The notes beneath the pieces are model-generated. The model made no database searches. It was not told the DNA's origin and saw nothing but the letters and a program-made list of their open reading frames with translations. This document shows, piece by piece, positions 8,967 through 16,109 of a DNA stretch of 42,280 bases. Origin of the DNA: an uncultured Collinsella sp. (GTDB lineage Bacteria; Actinomycetota; Coriobacteriia; Coriobacteriales; Coriobacteriaceae); contig CAAGCF010000014.1 in assembly GCA_900768265.1 (NCBI GenBank), positions 1 to 42,280 of the forward strand, read 5' to 3'. Within the stretch, counting starts at the first letter, position 1. Each line of letters starts with the position of its first letter. The position numbers were made by a program, and so were the translations under genes.

Positions 8967-8974
8967 GCTATTAT
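8945..8974 (+). promoter_or_regulatory. Promoter of the ECF metal transporter operon
   Basis: An extended -10, TGc-TATTAT, lies at 8966-8974. A weak -35 (TTTTGT 8945-8950 or TTGTGG 8947-8952) lies 16-18 bp upstream. Transcription should begin near 8981, right at the palindromic operator. Confidence 0.55.
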
Positions 8975-8984
8975 AGCCTGCGGC

Positions 8985-9012
8985 GTGTTACGAATATGAC
9001 ATTACGTAACAC
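8985..9012 (+). promoter_or_regulatory. NikR-type palindromic operator
   Basis: GTGTTAC (8985-8991), 14 bp, GTAACAC (9006-9012). The identity extends one base further into each side of the spacer (G...C). The arrangement matches the GTGTTAC-N13/14-GTAACAC operator known for Geobacter NikR. It lies just downstream of the predicted start site, a position suited to repression of cbiMQO by nickel-loaded NikR. Confidence 0.65.
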
Positions 9013-9068
9013 TGGCAAGGTGATTCAAGCGGCGTTGCAATTCCGTGCGCCGATACCGGGAGGCGTAT

Positions 9069-10154
9069 ATGCACATTCCAGACAACTACCTGTCCCCGCA
9101 GACCGATGCCGTTATGGCGGTGGCGATGGTGCCCGTATGGGTTCACTGCATCAAGAAAGTGCGCGCCACGCTCGATCGCGAGCATATGGCCTTTCTGGGT
9201 ATTTGCGCTGCGTTCTCCTTTTTGCTCATGATGTTCAACGTGCCGCTGCCCGGCGGTACTACGGGTCACGCTGTCGGCGGCGCACTCATCGCGCTGCTGC
9301 TGGGCCCCGAGGCCGCTGCCATCGCGGTTTCGGTCGCGCTGGCGCTGCAGGCGCTGCTGTTTGGCGACGGCGGCGTTCTGTCCTTTGGCGCCAACTGCTT
9401 TAACATGGCCTTTGTGCTGCCGTTTACCGCTGCTATCGTGTTCCGTGCGCTCAACAGCCGTCTGCACGACAAGAGCTGGGGCACCTCGGTTTCTGCCATC
9501 GTGAGCGGTTGGGTCGGTCTGTGTCTGGCGGCCCTGTGCGCGGCGATCGAGTTTGGTATTCAGCCGATGCTCTTTACCAACGCTTCGGGCGCGCCGCTGT
9601 ACTGCCCCTTCCCGCTGTCCGTGGCTATTCCGGCCATGTTGATCCCACATATGCTGGTTGCCGGTGTGGTCGAGGGCGTGGCGACGGCCGCGATCTACGG
9701 CTTTATCAAGAAGACGGCGCCGGGCGTTATCGTCGGCCCCGAGGCCGCCGATGGCCAGCTTGCCGCCGAGGGCACTGCTGCCAAGAAGACTTCGCTGGTC
9801 CCCACGCTCATCCTGGTCGCCGTGCTTGTCGTGGCTACGCCGCTCGGCTTGCTTGCCACCGGTGACGCCTGGGGTGAGTGGGACGCCGAGGGCGCCGCGA
9901 CCGCCGTTCAGGAGGCTGGTGACGACAGTCTGCAGGCTTCGGTCGGTCTCGACACTCCGACCTTTGCCGATGCCCTGCCCACGGGCGATTATCTGCAGGC
10001 CTATTCCGAGGAACAGGGCCTTGGCTTTGCCGGCCAGGCTGCGATGTATATTCTTTCGGGCGTGATTGGCGTGGCGGTGCTCACCATCGCATTCCGCCTG
10101 GTCTCGCTGACGGTCAAAGAAAGCGGTGCTCATGGCAATAGCCGAGCTGCCTAG
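9069..10154 (+). CDS. cbiM: ECF transporter substrate-specific component CbiM/NikM with fused N-like domain
   Basis: A 361-residue membrane protein that captures Ni2+ or Co2+ for an energy-coupling-factor transporter. The processed N-terminus MHIPDNYLSP carries the His2 metal ligand essential in this family, which fixes the start at ATG 9069 (GGGAGG 5 nt upstream). Residues 1-225 form the CbiM membrane domain. The C-terminal part (about 250-355) resembles the NikN/PDGLE domain: a segment PLGLLATGDAWGEW, an extracytoplasmic stretch, then a final helix YILSGVIGVAVLTIAF. The fused MN layout and the upstream NikR-type site favour nickel. The 3' end overlaps cbiQ. Confidence 0.9.
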   Translation: MHIPDNYLSPQTDAVMAVAMVPVWVHCIKKVRATLDREHMAFLGICAAFSFLLMMFNVPLPGGTTGHAVGGALIALLLGPEAAAIAVSVALALQALLFGDGGVLSFGANCFNMAFVLPFTAAIVFRALNSRLHDKSWGTSVSAIVSGWVGLCLAALCAAIEFGIQPMLFTNASGAPLYCPFPLSVAIPAMLIPHMLVAGVVEGVATAAIYGFIKKTAPGVIVGPEAADGQLAAEGTAAKKTSLVPTLILVAVLVVATPLGLLATGDAWGEWDAEGAATAVQEAGDDSLQASVGLDTPTFADALPTGDYLQAYSEEQGLGFAGQAAMYILSGVIGVAVLTIAFRLVSLTVKESGAHGNSRAA

Positions 10155-10968
10155 TTGGCTTGCAGCCGAGGAGCGATACGAGTCCACGGGCGCTCGCCAT
10201 CGCGTGATGCAAAAGAACGTCCTGCACCTGGCGAGCCTGCTTGAGCGGGTTCGCCTGGGTGGAGGCGCGCACGAGGGCGGGTCGATGATCGACCGCGCCC
10301 TTTCTTGCGTTTCGGCTCCGGTGCGCCTGGTGGGGATGTTCGTTTGCGTCCTGTGCGTGTGTCTGACGCAGAGCCCGCTGTACCTCATGTTGATGGCGGC
10401 TATCGCGCTGGTGCTGGTCGCGGTGCGTCCCGTACGCGGGCTGCGGGCAACCTTAGTGCCGGCGTTGGCTGCTGCGGGGTTTGCCGTGGTTCTGGCACTG
10501 CCTGCTCTGCTGCTGGGCGCTTCTGCCACGGGTGCCATGCTCAAGATCGCGCTCAAGACGTTCATTAATGTGTCGCTGGTGCTGGGCGTTTCGTGGACCC
10601 TCACATGGAGCCGCATGTCGGCGGCGCTCAAGATGCTGCACCTGCCCGACGAGGTCATCTTTACTTTCGATATGGCGCTCAAGCATATCGAGGTGCTGGG
10701 ACGCACGGCGCACGATCTGTGCGAATCGGTCATGCTGCGCAGCGTCGGTTCCGCGCCTGCGGGTTTTTCGCGCACCGACTCGCTGGCGGGTATCATGGGC
10801 ATGACGTTTATCAAGGCGATGGAGTGCAGCCGCGCGATGGACGAGGCTATGCTTTGCCGCGGCTTTGCCGGCGTGTATCCGGCGCCTGCACGCGCCGGGT
10901 TTGGCTGGCGCGATGCGGTCTATGCGGCCGGCGTGGTTCTGGTCGCCGTGTTGTGCGCGGTGCTGTAG
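10132..10968 (+). CDS. cbiQ: ECF transporter transmembrane component CbiQ
   Basis: A 278-residue T-component that couples the CbiM unit to the ATPase. It has about five hydrophobic helices between residues 50 and 275. The cytoplasmic coupling region holds SWTLTWSRMSAALKMLHLPD and a later AMLCRGF motif, which corresponds to the second Arg-Gly coupling motif of T-components. ATG 10132 overlaps the last 23 nt of cbiM. A GTG at 10126 in the same frame is an alternative. The Shine-Dalgarno is weak (GAAAG), which suggests translational coupling. Confidence 0.9.
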   Translation: MAIAELPSWLAAEERYESTGARHRVMQKNVLHLASLLERVRLGGGAHEGGSMIDRALSCVSAPVRLVGMFVCVLCVCLTQSPLYLMLMAAIALVLVAVRPVRGLRATLVPALAAAGFAVVLALPALLLGASATGAMLKIALKTFINVSLVLGVSWTLTWSRMSAALKMLHLPDEVIFTFDMALKHIEVLGRTAHDLCESVMLRSVGSAPAGFSRTDSLAGIMGMTFIKAMECSRAMDEAMLCRGFAGVYPAPARAGFGWRDAVYAAGVVLVAVLCAVL

Positions 10969-11014
10969 GCGCTGCTGGTTCCGGCTGGGGATGCAAATAG
11001 GGAAGGGCGACGTT

Positions 11015-11785
11015 TTGACGATCGATATGAATAGTGCGGCGGGTACGAACGGTGCGGGTGGCGCCGAGGCCACGCCGCTCATCGAGCTGCGCGACGTGGT
11101 GTTCTCCTATGCGGGGCATACGGTGGTCGACGGCGTTTCGCTGCAGGTCGATCGTGGTGAACTCGTTGCCCTGCTCGGTCCCAACGGCTGCGGTAAGACG
11201 ACGATCATGCGCCTTATTAACGGCCTTGAACTCGCGGACGCAGGGGCATACCTGTTTGACGGGCACGTGATCGATGCGGCGTTTCTAAAGGATTCCGCGG
11301 CCGCTCAGCGTTTTCATCAGCGCGTGGGCTTTGTGTTCCAGAATGCCGACGCCCAGCTCTTTTGCGCTACGGTGGGCGAGGAAGTCGCGTTTGGCCCGGC
11401 TCAAATGGGACTGCCGGCAGACGAGCTCGAGCGCCGCGTCCGCGATGCCATGGAGCTGTTCCAGGTTGCCGATCTAGCCGACGCCTCGCCTTATCAGCTT
11501 TCGGGCGGGCAAAAGAAGCGTGTGGCGCTGGCGGCCGTCGTGTCGATGAACCCGGATATCTTGGTGCTCGACGAGCCTACCAATGGGCTCGACGAGGATT
11601 CATGCGACATCGTGGTCAACTTCTTGCTGGCCTACGTCGCGGCGGGTAAGACGGTCTTGATGAGCACACATCACCAGGATTTGGTACGACGCCTGGGTGC
11701 CCGTGCCATCTATATCGATCGATATCACCATGTGGTCGAGACGCCTTCGCCGTCGTATGGAACCGAAAGCGGTGCTACGGACTAG
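11015..11785 (+). CDS. cbiO: ECF transporter ATP-binding protein CbiO
   Basis: A 256-residue ABC ATPase that powers the nickel/cobalt ECF transporter. Visible motifs are Walker A GPNGCGKTT, Q-loop FQNADAQLF (typical of ECF ATPases), signature LSGGQKKR, Walker B ILVLDEPTNGLD and the switch His in STHHQD. The frame is open from 10865. TTG 11015 is preferred because GGGAAGGG lies 7 nt upstream. ATG 10991 and ATG 11027 are alternatives with poorer spacing. Only one ATPase is encoded, so it would act as a homodimer. Confidence 0.92.
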   Translation: MTIDMNSAAGTNGAGGAEATPLIELRDVVFSYAGHTVVDGVSLQVDRGELVALLGPNGCGKTTIMRLINGLELADAGAYLFDGHVIDAAFLKDSAAAQRFHQRVGFVFQNADAQLFCATVGEEVAFGPAQMGLPADELERRVRDAMELFQVADLADASPYQLSGGQKKRVALAAVVSMNPDILVLDEPTNGLDEDSCDIVVNFLLAYVAAGKTVLMSTHHQDLVRRLGARAIYIDRYHHVVETPSPSYGTESGATD

Positions 11786-11805
11786 TTGCTGCGTAGAGCG
11801 TGCGT

Positions 11806-11823
11806 AGCCGCCCGCGCGGCTTT
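11806..11823 (+). terminator. Short GC hairpin after cbiO
   Basis: AGCCGC (11806-11811), loop CCGC, GCGGCT (11816-11821), then TTG. The stem is short and the T-tail poor, so it is a weak terminator at best. Confidence 0.3.
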
Positions 11824-11830
11824 GCCGTGA

Positions 11831-11839
11831 TGGTATAGT
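11831..11839 (+). promoter_or_regulatory. Extended -10 promoter
   Basis: TGg-TATAGT (11831-11839) lies 26 bp before the ATG at 11865. No good -35 was seen. The predicted 5' leader is about 19 nt. Confidence 0.5.
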
Positions 11840-11864
11840 TATCCAGGTTTTTATGGGGGTGGCT

Positions 11865-12713
11865 ATGCCAAGCTGGAACATTCATATCGCTCAGACGGAG
11901 CGTTTGCTGGAGCGCACCGGTGCGCTTGCCAGTAGCGTGCGCGACCGCAATGCCTTTTTGTTTGGCTGCGTGGTTCCGGATATCTTCGTGGGCTATATGG
12001 TCCCTGGCATCGCCGATCCCATCCCGTACCGCATCACACATTTTGCCAAGCCTGAGCCCATCCCTAAGCCTCGTGAGCATGAGTTCTGGGATACCTATGT
12101 GGCACCGCTGCTTAAAAGTTCGCCCACCGGTGCGCCGGCCGCGGCGACCTCGATTATCGAGGAACGCGAGCGACTGAACCGCGTGCACTATCCCCAGCGC
12201 TACAAGGATGCCGAGCCAGTTGTCGGTCCCGGCGCCTGTGAGTTCTCGCTTGCGTCCGAAGATGTGGCGCAGTCGCTGCTCGATTTAACGCTGGGCGTCT
12301 GGTCGCATCTGGTGGCCGACACGGTATGGAACACGCGTGTGAACCAGTATCTGGAAGCACACGGCGGCAAGCCGTGCGAGGAGTTCCGCATTAAAAAGCA
12401 AGGCGACTTTGACTGGTTTGGTAAGACGCTGGGCATTGTTTCCATCCCGCGTGCGACCGATCGCCTGTATACCGCTGCGACGCGTTTTGGGCAGTATCCC
12501 ATCCATAAGGAGTATGTGCTCAAGACCATCGGCGTCATGCACGAGATTGTACGCGAAAACCCCGGCGAGCCCGATCATCCGCCGTATCGCCTGCTAACCG
12601 AGGAGTTCTTCGACGCAACGTTTACCGAGGTCATCGAGCTGACCGAGGCGGGATTTGCGGCTCGCGTTGCTGCTTCTGACGTTCCCGCAGTCCCCCTGAT
12701 CGCTAGCTGCTAG
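11865..12713 (+). CDS. Zinc-dependent phospholipase C-like protein
   Basis: A 282-residue protein without signal peptide. The start MPSWNIHIAQTERLL, with an early Trp and His, and the central segment GVWSHLVADTVWNTRVNQYL recall the Zn-dependent phospholipase C/S1-P1-like fold, where scattered His and Asp residues bind zinc. This is family-level resemblance by eye only. ATG 11865 is chosen over in-frame ATG 11853 because GGGGGTGG directly precedes it and the family usually begins at MPSW. It converges with the next gene so tightly that the two stop codons share four bases. Activity and substrate are unknown. Confidence 0.6.
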   Translation: MPSWNIHIAQTERLLERTGALASSVRDRNAFLFGCVVPDIFVGYMVPGIADPIPYRITHFAKPEPIPKPREHEFWDTYVAPLLKSSPTGAPAAATSIIEERERLNRVHYPQRYKDAEPVVGPGACEFSLASEDVAQSLLDLTLGVWSHLVADTVWNTRVNQYLEAHGGKPCEEFRIKKQGDFDWFGKTLGIVSIPRATDRLYTAATRFGQYPIHKEYVLKTIGVMHEIVRENPGEPDHPPYRLLTEEFFDATFTEVIELTEAGFAARVAASDVPAVPLIASC

Positions 12714-13783
12714 CCGGCCGGCTTGACGGCGAACAGCTCATCCCAATCGACCAATAGCTCCCGCCGCAGGGCATCTTCGGTGGTACGCTCCTGATCGGTC
12801 TTTGGGATGTAGGGGAGCCCAGCCTTTTTATGAATGAGCTCGGCGATGTTGTTAAAGCTCTTCGTGTCTTTGATTTGCTCATAGATTATCTGGATAACGT
12901 CATAGCCCATGCTGGTGAGCGCGGTGGTGCGCTCGGCATCGGAGAGGCTTGCGGCTTCGCCATCGTGGGCGGAACGGCCTTGGCATTCCAAGATGACGCC
13001 CATGCTGTCGGTGTTGCTCTCGATGAGGATATCGGCGTAGCAGCAGGTTTTGTCATACAGTGAGCGCGCGGCTTCACTGAGTGGGATGCGCACGTTGTTT
13101 GCGATGTTGATGCCCATGCCGCCCTCGTTGCGGGGGAGCGAGACAAGCATGGAGGTCTGTACTTCGAAGGGCGAGGCGGTCTGCCCCGTCATGTGCTCGG
13201 CTGCCCAGCGCAGTTGTTTAACGCCGCGCAGGCCTGCGGCCTGCTTGGCGAACGCGGCGATATCCGCTGCGGTAAGAAGCGGCGTGCGCTTCCACAAGTT
13301 GGTGTCATTGCCCTTGGTGTCGACAACGCGTTTCCAACCACAGTCGGGCGGAATGAGCTTAAGCGAAATGGCTTCATCGAGTTGTTGTTGCGTTCGCTCG
13401 CAGGGCTTAAACACTGCAAAGGAGCCGCACATCTCGTAGCAAGCCATGAGTAACTGGTTGCGTGAGACCTGCGTGGCAAGGCTGAGCAGCGTAAACTCGG
13501 GCGACGTGACATCAAATCCATGTTCAGTTTGCCTAAACGACCCCGGAGGTGGCTCCTGAGTTAGCAGGTGCGACTTAAACAAGCTCCGTGATCCGACTTG
13601 CTCGCGACTGAACACAAATCGATGAAGCGGCATATGAAGTAGGTCTTCAACTAGTGCATGGTTTCCAAGGCTGCAACATCTGCGATCCATGTTGTCTAGA
13701 CTGACAGCGGGATAAAGGCCTAATACCTGCGGCGGGATACGGTAGTAGTTAAAGGCGGATTGCCCGCAAAGCGTCAGGTCCAT
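12710..13783 (-). CDS. Coriobacteriia protein with DUF559/Vsr-like endonuclease C-terminus
   Basis: A 357-residue protein. The N-terminus MDLTLCGQSAFNYYRIPP looks like that of AbiEi-like proteins found in several copies in Coriobacteriia (family recall, not searched). Residues about 245-305 read Y-A-D-I-L-I-E, then GVILECQGRSAHDGEA, then D-AER, ALTSMGYDVIQI. The spacing E-x-QGxxxH, D-xxR, GY-xVI resembles the DUF559/Vsr-type PD-(D/E)xK fold. A nuclease or a nucleic-acid-binding derivative is plausible. The start is supported by CCAGGAGGG 6 nt upstream. TTGACG (13830-13835, minus) may be its -35. No toxin partner lies next to it. Confidence 0.6.
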   Translation of the reverse strand: MDLTLCGQSAFNYYRIPPQVLGLYPAVSLDNMDRRCCSLGNHALVEDLLHMPLHRFVFSREQVGSRSLFKSHLLTQEPPPGSFRQTEHGFDVTSPEFTLLSLATQVSRNQLLMACYEMCGSFAVFKPCERTQQQLDEAISLKLIPPDCGWKRVVDTKGNDTNLWKRTPLLTAADIAAFAKQAAGLRGVKQLRWAAEHMTGQTASPFEVQTSMLVSLPRNEGGMGINIANNVRIPLSEAARSLYDKTCCYADILIESNTDSMGVILECQGRSAHDGEAASLSDAERTTALTSMGYDVIQIIYEQIKDTKSFNNIAELIHKKAGLPYIPKTDQERTTEDALRRELLVDWDELFAVKPAG

Positions 13784-13839
13784 AATGCCCTCCTGGCCGA
13801 AATCATCTCTTTGAAGCGAGTGATGCCAGCGTCAAACCA

Positions 13840-13960
13840 GAAGTATGCGGCAAAAATCTAAACCCTATGAGCAGACCTGGCTTTTAAGGCTAGTTTATCA
13901 GGCTTTTTGTTGTGAAAAAACAGGGTGTGCTCGGAGGTTTCAGAATTTGCCGCATACTTC
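13840..13960. repeat. 121-bp inverted-repeat element
   Basis: A perfect 15-bp inverted repeat: GAAGTATGCGGCAAA (13840-13854) and its complement (13946-13960), 91 bp apart. The interior is richer in A/T than the neighbouring genes. A segment around 13880 (AGACCTGGCT...TTTATCAG) recurs imperfectly around 13975 (AGATCTGGCT...TTTATCAG). No gene could be supported in 13784-14140. Confidence 0.75.
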
Positions 13961-14142
13961 CGAAAATCAAGTAGATCTGGCTCTTGCTAAAACGATTTAT
14001 CAGTCCTGCGTGAGGTGTGGGTTTGCCACCGGGCGAACACTTTTAGCGCTTGGGGCTTTATTTTCTGGGCCTCGAAGGGTGGATTTTGCGCTTTTGGTAA
14101 AGAAATGAGTGCGTGTTTTGCCGTGTGTCGGCATTGGCACAG

Positions 14143-14179
14143 AAAAAGGGCCCGGAAGGCGAAGCCTTCCGGGCCCTTT
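14143..14179 (-). terminator. Terminator of pyk
   Basis: A 16-bp perfect stem (14145-14160 and 14164-14179) with GAA loop. On the minus strand the stem ends in TTT and continues TTCT. It lies 29 nt past the pyk stop. Confidence 0.85.
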
Positions 14180-14207
14180 GCAATGCAAATATGCTTGCAA
14201 GTACGAC

Positions 14208-15668
14208 TTAGCGCACCTGAGCGACGTAAGCGACGTTGGTCGAGGAGACCTTGTCCTCGAGCTGGACGCTCATGCGGGGATCGCCGGCGGTGGCGACGGT
14301 CAGATCGCCAGCCTCGACGTAGCCGAGCTCCTTAGCGGTCTCGATCGCCTTGACGATCGTGCCATTGACGGTGCCCTGGGTAATCTCGGCCTGGTGCGGG
14401 ATAACGCCCCAGTACATGATCATCTGCTGGACGGCCCACTCGTGGCGGGAGAACGCGCAGATCGGCATGTTGGGACGGAAGTGCGAGATCAGGCGAGCGG
14501 TACGACCGGTGGTCGTCGGCACGGTGATGCACTTGGCGCCAACGGTGGTGGCCATGTTCACAGCGGACATACCCACAACGTTGTTGACAACGCGGGTGCC
14601 GTGAGCATCGGCCGGAACCTCGAGCGGAGCGTGGGCCGGGAGGTACTTCTCGGTCTCGAGAGCAATGCTGGCCTGCATCTTAACGGCCTCGACCGGGTAC
14701 TTACCGGCAGCGGACTCGCCAGAGAGCATAACGGCGTCGGTGCCGTCGTAGATGGCGTTAGCAACGTCGGCAACCTCGGCGCGCGTCGGGCGCGGGTTCT
14801 GCTGCATGGAGTCGAGCATCTGCGTAGCGGTGATAACGGGCTTGTAGGCCGCGTTACACTTGGCGATGATCTCCTTCTGGATGTGCGGAACGAGCTCGGG
14901 CTTGATCTCGATGCCCAGGTCGCCACGGGCGACCATGATGCCGTCGGAAGCCTCGAGGATCTCGTCGAAGTTCTCGACGCCCAGGGCGCACTCGATCTTC
15001 GGGAAGATCGTCACGTGCTCGCCGCCGTTCTCGCGGCAAAGCTCGCGGATGCCGCGGACGGACTCGCCGTCACGGATGAAGGAAGCGGCGATGTAGTCGA
15101 TGTTCTCGGTCAGGCCAAAGAGGATGTCCTGACGATCGCGCTCGGTGATGGCGGGCAGCGAGATGTTGACGTTGGGCATGTTGACGCCCTTGCGCTCGCC
15201 GATCAGGCCGTCGTTCTTAACGACGCAGGTCATGTCCTGGCCGCTGACGGACTCGACCTCGAGGGCAACCAGGCCGTCATCGATCAGGATGAGGGAGCCC
15301 TTCTCGACCTCGGAGGGCAGAGCCAGGTAGTCGAGGGAGATGTGCTCAGCGGTGCCGTGGAAATCCTCGGTCGTGGGCTGAGCGGTGACGACGATCTTGT
15401 CGCCGGTCTTGACGGCAACCTTCTTGCCGTCGACCAAAAGGCCGGTGCGGACCTCGGGGCCCTTGGTGTCGAGCAGGATGCCGACGGGCAGACCGAGCTC
15501 CTTGGAAATACGACGGACGCGCTCGATGCGACCGTGGTGCTCGTCGTAGGATCCGTGCGAGAAGTTAAAACGGGCGACGTTCATGCCCGCCTTGATCATC
15601 TCGCGGATGGTCTCGTCGCTATCGCAGGCGGGACCCATGGTGCATACAATCTTGGTGCGCTTGTACAT
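14208..15668 (-). CDS. pyk: Pyruvate kinase
   Basis: A 486-residue glycolytic enzyme making pyruvate and ATP from PEP and ADP. N-terminal motif RTKIVCTMGPA is followed by NVARFNFSHG, with the substrate Arg at 33. The catalytic signature IFPKIECALG carries Lys224 and the metal ligand Glu226, and MVARGDLGIE carries Asp250. The C-terminal allosteric domain covers about 350-486. Length fits the 470-490-residue bacterial type without the extra PEP-utiliser domain. GGAGG lies 6 nt before the ATG. A monocistronic unit with its own promoter and terminator, divergent from the Ca2+-ATPase gene. Confidence 0.97.
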   Translation of the reverse strand: MYKRTKIVCTMGPACDSDETIREMIKAGMNVARFNFSHGSYDEHHGRIERVRRISKELGLPVGILLDTKGPEVRTGLLVDGKKVAVKTGDKIVVTAQPTTEDFHGTAEHISLDYLALPSEVEKGSLILIDDGLVALEVESVSGQDMTCVVKNDGLIGERKGVNMPNVNISLPAITERDRQDILFGLTENIDYIAASFIRDGESVRGIRELCRENGGEHVTIFPKIECALGVENFDEILEASDGIMVARGDLGIEIKPELVPHIQKEIIAKCNAAYKPVITATQMLDSMQQNPRPTRAEVADVANAIYDGTDAVMLSGESAAGKYPVEAVKMQASIALETEKYLPAHAPLEVPADAHGTRVVNNVVGMSAVNMATTVGAKCITVPTTTGRTARLISHFRPNMPICAFSRHEWAVQQMIMYWGVIPHQAEITQGTVNGTIVKAIETAKELGYVEAGDLTVATAGDPRMSVQLEDKVSSTNVAYVAQVR

Positions 15669-15731
15669 TCAGACCTCCATCTGACATCGTCTTGCGCTGA
15701 TAGATAAACCATAAGAAATAAAACTGAGATG

Positions 15732-15773
15732 ATTATAACGAAATGCCGACCGAATACCCCAAAAAATCGACCG
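15732..15773 (-). promoter_or_regulatory. Promoter region of pyk with paired direct repeats
   Basis: A consensus -10 TATAAT lies on the minus strand at 15732-15737, with no good -35. Two direct copies of CGGTCG (minus; 15747-15752 and 15768-15773) are 21 bp apart, two helical turns, near -20 and -40. They may bind a regulator that compensates for the poor -35. Confidence 0.5.
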
Positions 15774-15961
15774 TATGCCGAATTAGAAGTTCATTTTTTG
15801 CGGAAAAACGGTATATGCAAAAACTTTACCAACCGTTCTAACCGCTGCTATCTGGGTGATATTTTAGTTCGATGATGCGCCGAAGAAAAAACGTTTTATC
15901 AATGTTGAGCATCACACTGTCTGCACCGTTGCGCCTGTGCCGTGTTTCCAGATGGAATGTT

Positions 15962-15991
15962 TTGGCTAGACGCGCCGCTTTGGGGTACCAT
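15962..15991 (+). promoter_or_regulatory. Promoter of the Ca2+-ATPase gene
   Basis: TTGGCT (15962-15967), 18 bp, TACCAT (15986-15991). The predicted start near 15998 would place the structured leader at the very 5' end of the mRNA. Between this and the pyk promoter (15774-15961) I see A/T-rich sequence with no recognised feature. Confidence 0.45.
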
Positions 15992-15997
15992 AGCTCC

Positions 15998-16109
15998 ACT
16001 ATCAACTGCCGCTCAGCACGGCAGCCTTGATGAGCCCTTGCCCTTCTCCTGGGAATTATGATCGGGCATCAATCTGCTGAGTGGCCCGAATCCCAGGAGG
16101 GGACTCTAT
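15998..16109 (+). promoter_or_regulatory. Candidate switching 5' leader of the Ca2+-ATPase mRNA
   Basis: Two exclusive folds are visible. Fold 1 has hairpin TCAACTGCCG/CGGCAG-cc-TTGA (16002-16030) plus a long hairpin pairing 16044-16054 with 16091-16101, which buries the Shine-Dalgarno CAGGAGGGG; CGGGC/GCCCG closes its upper part. In fold 2, CTCAGCA (16012-16018) pairs with TGCTGAG (16075-16081), and TTGAT-ga-GCCC (16027-16037) with GGGCATCAA (16064-16072), which leaves the Shine-Dalgarno free. It matches no riboswitch class I recognise. A metal-ion sensor is inferred only from the gene it precedes. Confidence 0.5.

Noticed and set aside
8821..9068. Cobalamin riboswitch before cbiM
   Set aside because: Only about 90 nt lie between the predicted start and the gene, no B12 box is visible, and a NikR-type palindrome explains the control better.
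13845..14108. 87-codon frame in the gap before pyk
   Set aside because: No Shine-Dalgarno, composition unlike the genes, and it covers the inverted-repeat element.
14109..15707. Long plus-strand frame opposite pyk
   Set aside because: Antisense shadow; pyruvate kinase motifs are complete on the minus strand.
15998..16109. yybP-ykoY manganese riboswitch
   Set aside because: The conserved loops of that class were not found, although the gene type would fit; kept as an unclassified leader.
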